This document shows positions 59,480-64,000 of a DNA stretch of 64,000 nt, in pieces. This DNA comes from Linepithema humile (Eukaryota > Arthropoda > Insecta > Hymenoptera > Formicidae): assembly GCF_040581485.1 (NCBI RefSeq), contig NC_090134.1, positions 17,227,501 to 17,291,500 of the forward strand. The letters are read 5' to 3'. A program made the translations under genes and the position numbers. Position 1 is the first letter of the stretch; every line of letters begins with the position of its first letter. Below the pieces are notes generated by a model. It was not told the origin of the DNA and made no database searches. It saw only the letters and a list, made by a program, of their open reading frames with translations.

Positions 59480-60083
59480 GACTTCGGCTCTTACGCGATT
59501 TATCACTGGCACTCCTTTCCGCGCTCGACTAGAGGTAAAGGAAAAAGTATAACTTGCCGCGTCAAGTCCTAAAACTGCGCCAGCAATCACATTTTGACGA
59601 CTGAATATCACTCCACGGCGACCGAGTCGATCATCTACACGACGGCGCGGACATCCCTCGGCAGGATTGTCACACCACGAGTTGCCACGAGCTTCTATTC
59701 CTCACTCACTGCCGCGGACGCTCCATCGCGTCCAGGAGTTTACATCCCGTGTCGTCATCCAGCGGTGGAGTGTCATAAACACTAGCTACTGTTAAAAAAC
59801 ACAAGTTAAACGATTTTTATACATTTTTTCCTTGTAAATTTCTTCTTTGCGTTATTTTCTCAAAATTCTGAATATACCTTTATTTTATTCCAAGTACAAT
59901 TTAGATCAGCAAAGAGAAACAAATATTTCAATTTGAGAATTACCGTGTTATCATCAGATGAAATAGCGATTGCGCGAGAACTTGACGGCGCTCGCCGCAG
60001 TCTGCTGCGGCGCAGTAGTGTAGTATCGTTCCTTGGTCGTGAATCTGTCGTTCCTTTCATTCTTACGAGTGGTTCCCGTAAAA
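59480..60083. promoter_or_regulatory. Divergent promoter shared by CCDC43 and the Rieske gene
   Basis: About 600 bp between two start codons pointing away from each other. GC-rich parts adjoin both genes and the middle (about 59780-59940) is AT-rich. No TATA box is clear on either side, as usual for housekeeping genes. A perfect hairpin (CGCCGCAG / CTGCGGCG, 59993-60012) sits in the Rieske leader or promoter. Confidence 0.6.
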
Positions 60084-60291
60084 ATGAATGTGATCGCAAA
60101 ATCGACGGCCCTCTCGCCGTTCCTGAGAGCCACGGCGACAGCCGTCTCGAACGGAGGAAAACCTGTAGCTGCGACCGGTAAAGTTAACAAGCCGAAGGTT
60201 TCCGTTCCTCCTCCCGTCAAACGTGTCACCGGACATAGTATCTATCAGGATCTTCTCACTGGACCTACATGCATAAGCTCGGGAGTCGCAG
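60084..60291 (+). CDS. UQCRFS1: Rieske exon 1 (residues 1-70), mitochondrial presequence
   Basis: ATG with AAA before it; reads MNVIAKSTALSPFLRATATA and continues basic and hydroxylated, as in a targeting presequence. Donor GTGCGT at 60292 leaves one base of Ala70. In vertebrates the cleaved presequence stays in the complex as a small subunit; whether that holds here is not visible. Confidence 0.9.
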
Positions 60292-61383
60292 GTGCGTTTG
60301 CATTAACAATTCCTTCCTGCGTGGTGATGAGTACTCTGAAAACATATAAATCTTGATAAATCGAGACGATTCGCAATCCGTGATTATATAATCAATACAT
60401 ACATCTAAAGTCTTACACTTTGCAGGTCACTGCGCTACCCATCGAGCTTATGTTTGCAATGTTGCACCAAAATAGTTTGTTAAGGATATAGCGAATTTAT
60501 TGCGTCAATGCATTGCATTTTCATCTGTAAAAGATCCTGATGAAGCTTTCGTATGTAAGAGCGATAATATAATTTAGGTTGTATCGTTGCAGCCAGCACT
60601 CAGGTGCATCAGCGGCGTTTGGCCCACACAGACATTCAATGGCCAGACTTCTCCCACTATCGCAGAGATTCAGTAAATGACCCAAGTGCAAAAGCCAAGG
60701 AGACTGAGGCGGATCGGAAGTCCGTTTCATACATTGTGACAGCTGGCAAGTATACAGAGAACATTTAGTGTTGCATCCGGTTTAAAATATGGAGCAATAA
60801 ACTAACTTACCTCCAATTTTCAGGTGCTGGTGTGGCAGGCGTCTATGCGGCGAAAACGCTAGTGACCGATGCTCTTAGCATGCTGAGTGCGTCGGCTGAT
60901 GTGTTGGCTATGTCAAAGGTGGAGATAAAGCTGGACAGTATTCCCGAGGGAAAGAGCGCTGTCTTCAAATGGCGCGGAAAGCCCCTGTTCGTGAGACATA
61001 GGTAGCTACAGAGATATCCGTTTTCTAACAATATTTTTAAGAGATATCGTCCATCTCCATGTGATACTTACAACGTTTGTTTCACGAAAATCTGCAGAGT
61101 TGGATCAGAAATCGCGACTGAAGCCAAGGTGGACGTTGCAAGCCTCCGTGATCCAGAAGAGGACAGCGTTCGTGTGAAGGACCCCAAGTGGTTGGTTGTC
61201 ATAGGTGTTTGCACACACTTGGGCTGCGTGCCCATCGCTAACGCGGGAGACTTCGGTGGTTACTATTGTCCATGCCACGGCTCTCATTACGACGCCAGCG
61301 GTAGGATTAGGAAAGGACCGGCCCCGCTAAACCTCGAAGTTCCACCCTACGAATTCATAGACGATTTACTCGTTGTTGGTTAA
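60084..61383 (+). CDS. UQCRFS1: Rieske iron-sulfur subunit of cytochrome bc1 complex, mitochondrial (4 exons, 274 aa)
   Basis: Complex III subunit (fly RFeSP) that takes an electron from ubiquinol on its 2Fe-2S cluster and passes it to cytochrome c1 in the mitochondrial inner membrane. Exons: 60084-60291, 60593-60745, 60824-61001, 61098-61383, total 825 nt. Seen: an N-terminal Ala/Ser/Lys presequence with no acidic residue; QWPDFSHYRRDS; one transmembrane helix around 115-135 (SYIVTAGAGVAGVYAAK); the hinge SASADVLAMSKVEIKL; FKWRGKPLFVRHR; and cluster motifs CTHLGC (C218, H220, C223) and CPCHGS (C237, C239, H240). The first and last Cys-His pairs of the two motifs ligate iron and C223/C239 form the disulfide. 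It ends GPAPLNLEVPPYEF and LLVVG. The length equals the mammalian 274 aa. Intron 2 uses a GC donor. Confidence 0.97.
60593..60745 (+). CDS. UQCRFS1: Rieske exon 2 (residues 70-121)
   Basis: Acceptor TTGCAG. It encodes STQVHQRRLAHTDIQWPDFS and HYRRDSVNDPSAKAK and ends SYIVTA plus one base of Gly121. The next bases are GCAAGT, a GC donor. No GT in the correct phase is available there. Confidence 0.93.
60824..61001 (+). CDS. UQCRFS1: Rieske exon 3 (residues 121-180), membrane helix and hinge
   Basis: Acceptor TTTTCAG, donor GTAGCT at 61002. It encodes GAGVAGVYAAKTLVTDALSM, the flexible hinge region SASADVLAMSKVEIKL and FKWRGKPLFVRH. Confidence 0.95.
61098..61383 (+). CDS. UQCRFS1: Rieske exon 4 (residues 180-274), 2Fe-2S cluster domain
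   Basis: Acceptor TCTGCAG, stop TAA. It contains WLVVIGVCTHLGCVPIANAG and GGYYCPCHGSHYDASGRI. All four iron ligands and both disulfide cysteines are present, followed by the Pro-loop GPAP. Confidence 0.97.
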
Positions 61384-61409
61384 TGACTATCCGTTATCTG
61401 TAGTCAAAT

Positions 61410-61415
61410 AATAAA
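61410..61415 (+). terminator. Rieske gene poly(A) signal
   Basis: AATAAA 27 nt after the stop codon, giving a very short 3' UTR. A second AATAAA at 61572-61577 could serve a longer form. Confidence 0.6.
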
Positions 61416-61719
61416 ATTATTTATGAAATTAAAATGCTCTGTGCACGCGTGCAACAAGGCCTGTTGTCAACGCAGGAAAAAATCGGAAAACGTTTTGTAT
61501 ATTTCTCGAGACGTCGAGACATCATTGAACATTACATCGCCGGTATAGCGAGGCCGCTGTATTGAATTTAGAATAAACGTTAAGTAAAAAAACCTTTACA
61601 AAAGGCATTGTTCAATTTTACTCATAAAATATATATACGCATATTTATGAAATATATAGCTTTTTAGGAAATGTGTACACTTCTTTGGAAGAATGCATGG
61701 TAGTTTCTCGAATAATTTT

Positions 61720-62426
61720 ACGAGACACACTTCGGCGAGCGAAGTTCACCGAATCCCCCTTTCCCGGAAGCCCCGCGTGAGTCCTACACGCAACACGCAC
61801 CCCTCACGTCGCAGCTACCCGCAATCGCAACGCAATTCGCGGCTCAGGGGCAGGGGTTGCGGAGATGTCGCTGTTTCCGCGAGGAGGCGCCAGCGAGCGG
61901 CGGCGAGGCCGAAATTTTCGTTGCCGGCGCGGAGTCGTCTATGAGGGGCCGCGTGCGACGACAATCGTCATCGCAATCGCCGGGCGATCGCTGTCGGTAC
62001 TCTACAATCGCCCTCGTCGCTGCTGGCAGCGTACGGACGAGAGGAATCGCGCGTGTGGCGTGATAAAGTACGTGATTTACGGATACTTGGTGTGTTTACG
62101 TGGCCGCGTTCTATCGGCCGGCGCGCGGTGTCTCCGCTTGTTTTTTTTTTCCTTCGGCGAGTCACATACAATACATTGCGTATACGCGCGCGCTTTAACC
62201 CCCTCGCCGACCAGCTGACTCTCCCGCGTTCTATCTCTCTTCTATCTCTTCTCCGTCTCTTTCATCCCGGAACTGACACTTGGAACCGCTGCCGGCGAGG
62301 CTTCGCCGACGATGTATTACCTGGTCGCGCGTCGTCAGCGAGCCACGCCGCTACGTCAAAAGGGTTGAAAAGCGAGAGAGGATCCATCGGGCTCGAGAAA
62401 CGCAAGGAAGTGCGGTTCAATTGCCG
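61720..62426 (+). promoter_or_regulatory. CpG-rich block ending in a donor: probable promoter and 5' UTR exon of a further gene
   Basis: GC- and CpG-rich against AT-rich flanks. It ends at the strong donor GTGAGT (62427). A short ATG frame (MYYLVARRQRATPLRQKG, 62311) stops before the donor, so the exon is probably untranslated. One longer frame (62053-62430) runs through the donor without homology. The direction (+) is inferred from the donor. I find no convincing downstream exon before 64000. Confidence 0.4.
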
Positions 62427-62429
62427 GTG

Positions 62430-64000
62430 AGTACGTAAGCATTGTTTACGCAATGCATTGTTAAGCGGGAATGTCTGTGTTGGTTTTTTTCTAACGCCAG
62501 AGAAGAAAAAGCGAAATTTCATCGCGACGTGAAGAATTTTGACAAGGTATTCGAACGACTATGTATTATTGAAGCGACCAAATTGAAAAATTTATTTCTG
62601 TACCGGAAAAATTTACGAAAGCTACGATCATGTCTTTATTGACATTGACAAATATATCATCATTATTTGAAATATGTAAACTTGCAAAGTATGAGTCATT
62701 TTTGCGCATTATTATTGATCAATTAAATCATTTTTTGTCAAAATTCATCATTCTTCATATTTGAACGTAATATGATATTGTATATATATTTTTGGATGTG
62801 TATATCTCGCATAATATTAAATAAAACTAGCTTTCTGCAAGTATCTCTTGCGTTGAATACGACGTAATAAGTTTCCGAGTGAAAACTTGCATGGGCTTCA
62901 TTTCTAATGCAATTTAACGCGACTTCCTCCGCGCGCGGTTGCTCCAGTTTTTACAAGTTTCCACGGTGATGAAATAAACTTTTCAGTTTGTCCTGCGGCA
63001 AATGCTCTCTTTTTTTGCGACAAGCCAGGAGCTCGCTTAGACTGCTCCGCAGTGTTGATATCGCATTCTTCTCCGCGTGGAATTTCGTACGTGTTCTGAA
63101 AGCCGATATAGACGCGTCGCTGCGTCGAAGACAATAACAATAATTGCGACGGTAATTGGTGATAGACGGTTGTCATCCCGTTTGTATTACGATTATCGTC
63201 GTACTATTAATTGCCAATCATTTCTTATTATTACTTTTATCTCGCCGATTTATATCTGAATTATATTTATATTTGAACAACAATATCCGAAACCCCGTGG
63301 GTTTTTCTTGCATTTTCAAGTAAACTTTCTTCTCATAATTTTTTTTACTAAGAGTTTATGTCGAAAGGTTCAAGTTTATATAAAAAATTTGAGAACCTTG
63401 TGTGTATACTCTATGGAGAAATTCAAACTAGAAACCGTTTGAGAGTTTTGTACATACATTTTAAATACACTACATATAATGTCACAGTCGATGATAACAG
63501 TGATTCAACGAATTTCACGAATTATAGCATTTATAATGCTCGTGCTCCTTGTTTGGTAACACAGGCTCAGGCTCGCTGACATGTGTTTGTGTATCTGCAC
63601 GCCTGGGTCATTTCGCGCGATGATTTCCGTACTTTGCATCTCAGTAACGGTTGTGAAAGCAATCACCGTGCTGTCCCTCGCTCTTGTGTCTTTTCACGGC
63701 TGCCGACCTTTATATATCCATTTATGTAAATAACGACATTATTAATTCGACGCCGCGTAACAAATTAGCACAAACGATGCATATTCAAAGTTCGCACGTG
63801 GAGCAGCTTTGGACCTCAATCAGCTAAGTATATAATTAGAATAAAATTATCACGCAGTGGAACAAGGACATAAATAAGAAATTTAGCATTTATTTGTCCT
63901 GTATTGATTTATTAGTAGAAGACGATATTACGTAAAAATTAACATTGACACATTCGACTCTAAATTTCGATTAAAAAAGTGAATGTAAAATTTAAAGAAA
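62430..64000. other. Right end of window, no recognisable gene
   Basis: Mostly AT-rich sequence. A 90-codon - strand frame (63176-62904) and a 73-codon + frame (63358-63579) have no homology or splice support. It may be an intron of the gene whose first exon is suggested at 62426. Confidence 0.4.

Noticed and set aside
59292..59552. 86-codon + strand frame opposite CCDC43 exon 1
   Set aside because: It is antisense to a well-supported conserved exon and has no independent splice or homology evidence.
1..64000. CRISPR array, bacterial operon, prophage, rRNA or intact transposase
   Set aside because: No regularly spaced repeats with unique spacers, no polycistronic frames, no rRNA segments and no recognisable transposase, reverse transcriptase or viral protein frame were seen. 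The window is animal nuclear DNA.

Overview
This window looks like nuclear DNA of an insect, most likely a hymenopteran and perhaps an ant. Genes are split by GT-AG introns. Non-coding sequence is crowded with CpG and CGCG, which suits the CpG-rich genomes of ants and bees, and there are many microsatellites. The encoded proteins are animal orthologues. The taxonomic call is an inference from composition and gene structure only. I see no bacterial operon, CRISPR array, rRNA, tRNA or intact transposon.

Three genes are well supported. (1) A class II DYRK protein kinase (Dyrk2/smi35A-type, with a DYRK4-like C-lobe) runs on the + strand from an ATG at 20842 to a stop at 53018. I joined ten coding exons by splice sites and reading phase into one 646-residue protein with every kinase motif intact. 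Its first introns are very long (about 10.8 and 17.9 kb); the rest of the gene is compact (49805-53018). (2) CCDC43, a small conserved coiled-coil protein, lies on the - strand in three exons (59479 down to 58184, 208 aa). (3) The mitochondrial Rieske iron-sulfur protein of complex III (UQCRFS1/RFeSP) lies on the + strand in four exons (60084-61383, 274 aa), one of them ending in a GC splice donor.

Layout: 1-20.3 kb has no conserved gene. It holds several short ATG-initiated segments that end at consensus donors in phase 0, as expected of alternative first exons for Dyrk2; the best are at 1759-1818 and 7247-7297. It also holds a site at 9520/9521 where a strong acceptor directly abuts a strong donor, the signature of a recursive splice site, followed by a 45-nt open mini-exon. 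20.4-20.9 kb is a GC-rich promoter, 5' UTR and first exon. 20.9-49.8 kb is intron with one 156-nt coding exon at 31740-31895. 49.8-53.0 kb carries the kinase domain. 53.0-57.5 kb is repeat-rich 3' flank that may be a long 3' UTR. 57.5-57.7 kb is the convergent end shared with CCDC43. 59.5-60.1 kb is a divergent promoter shared by CCDC43 and the Rieske gene. 61.7-62.43 kb is a CpG-rich block ending in a strong donor, probably the promoter and first exon of a further gene whose remaining exons lie outside the window or were not recognised.

The most interesting signals concern RNA processing: the set of possible alternative N-termini of the kinase, the recursive splice site, the GC-AG intron in the Rieske gene, a poly-G block just inside a Dyrk2 intron, and long complementary CT and GA tracts inside one intron.
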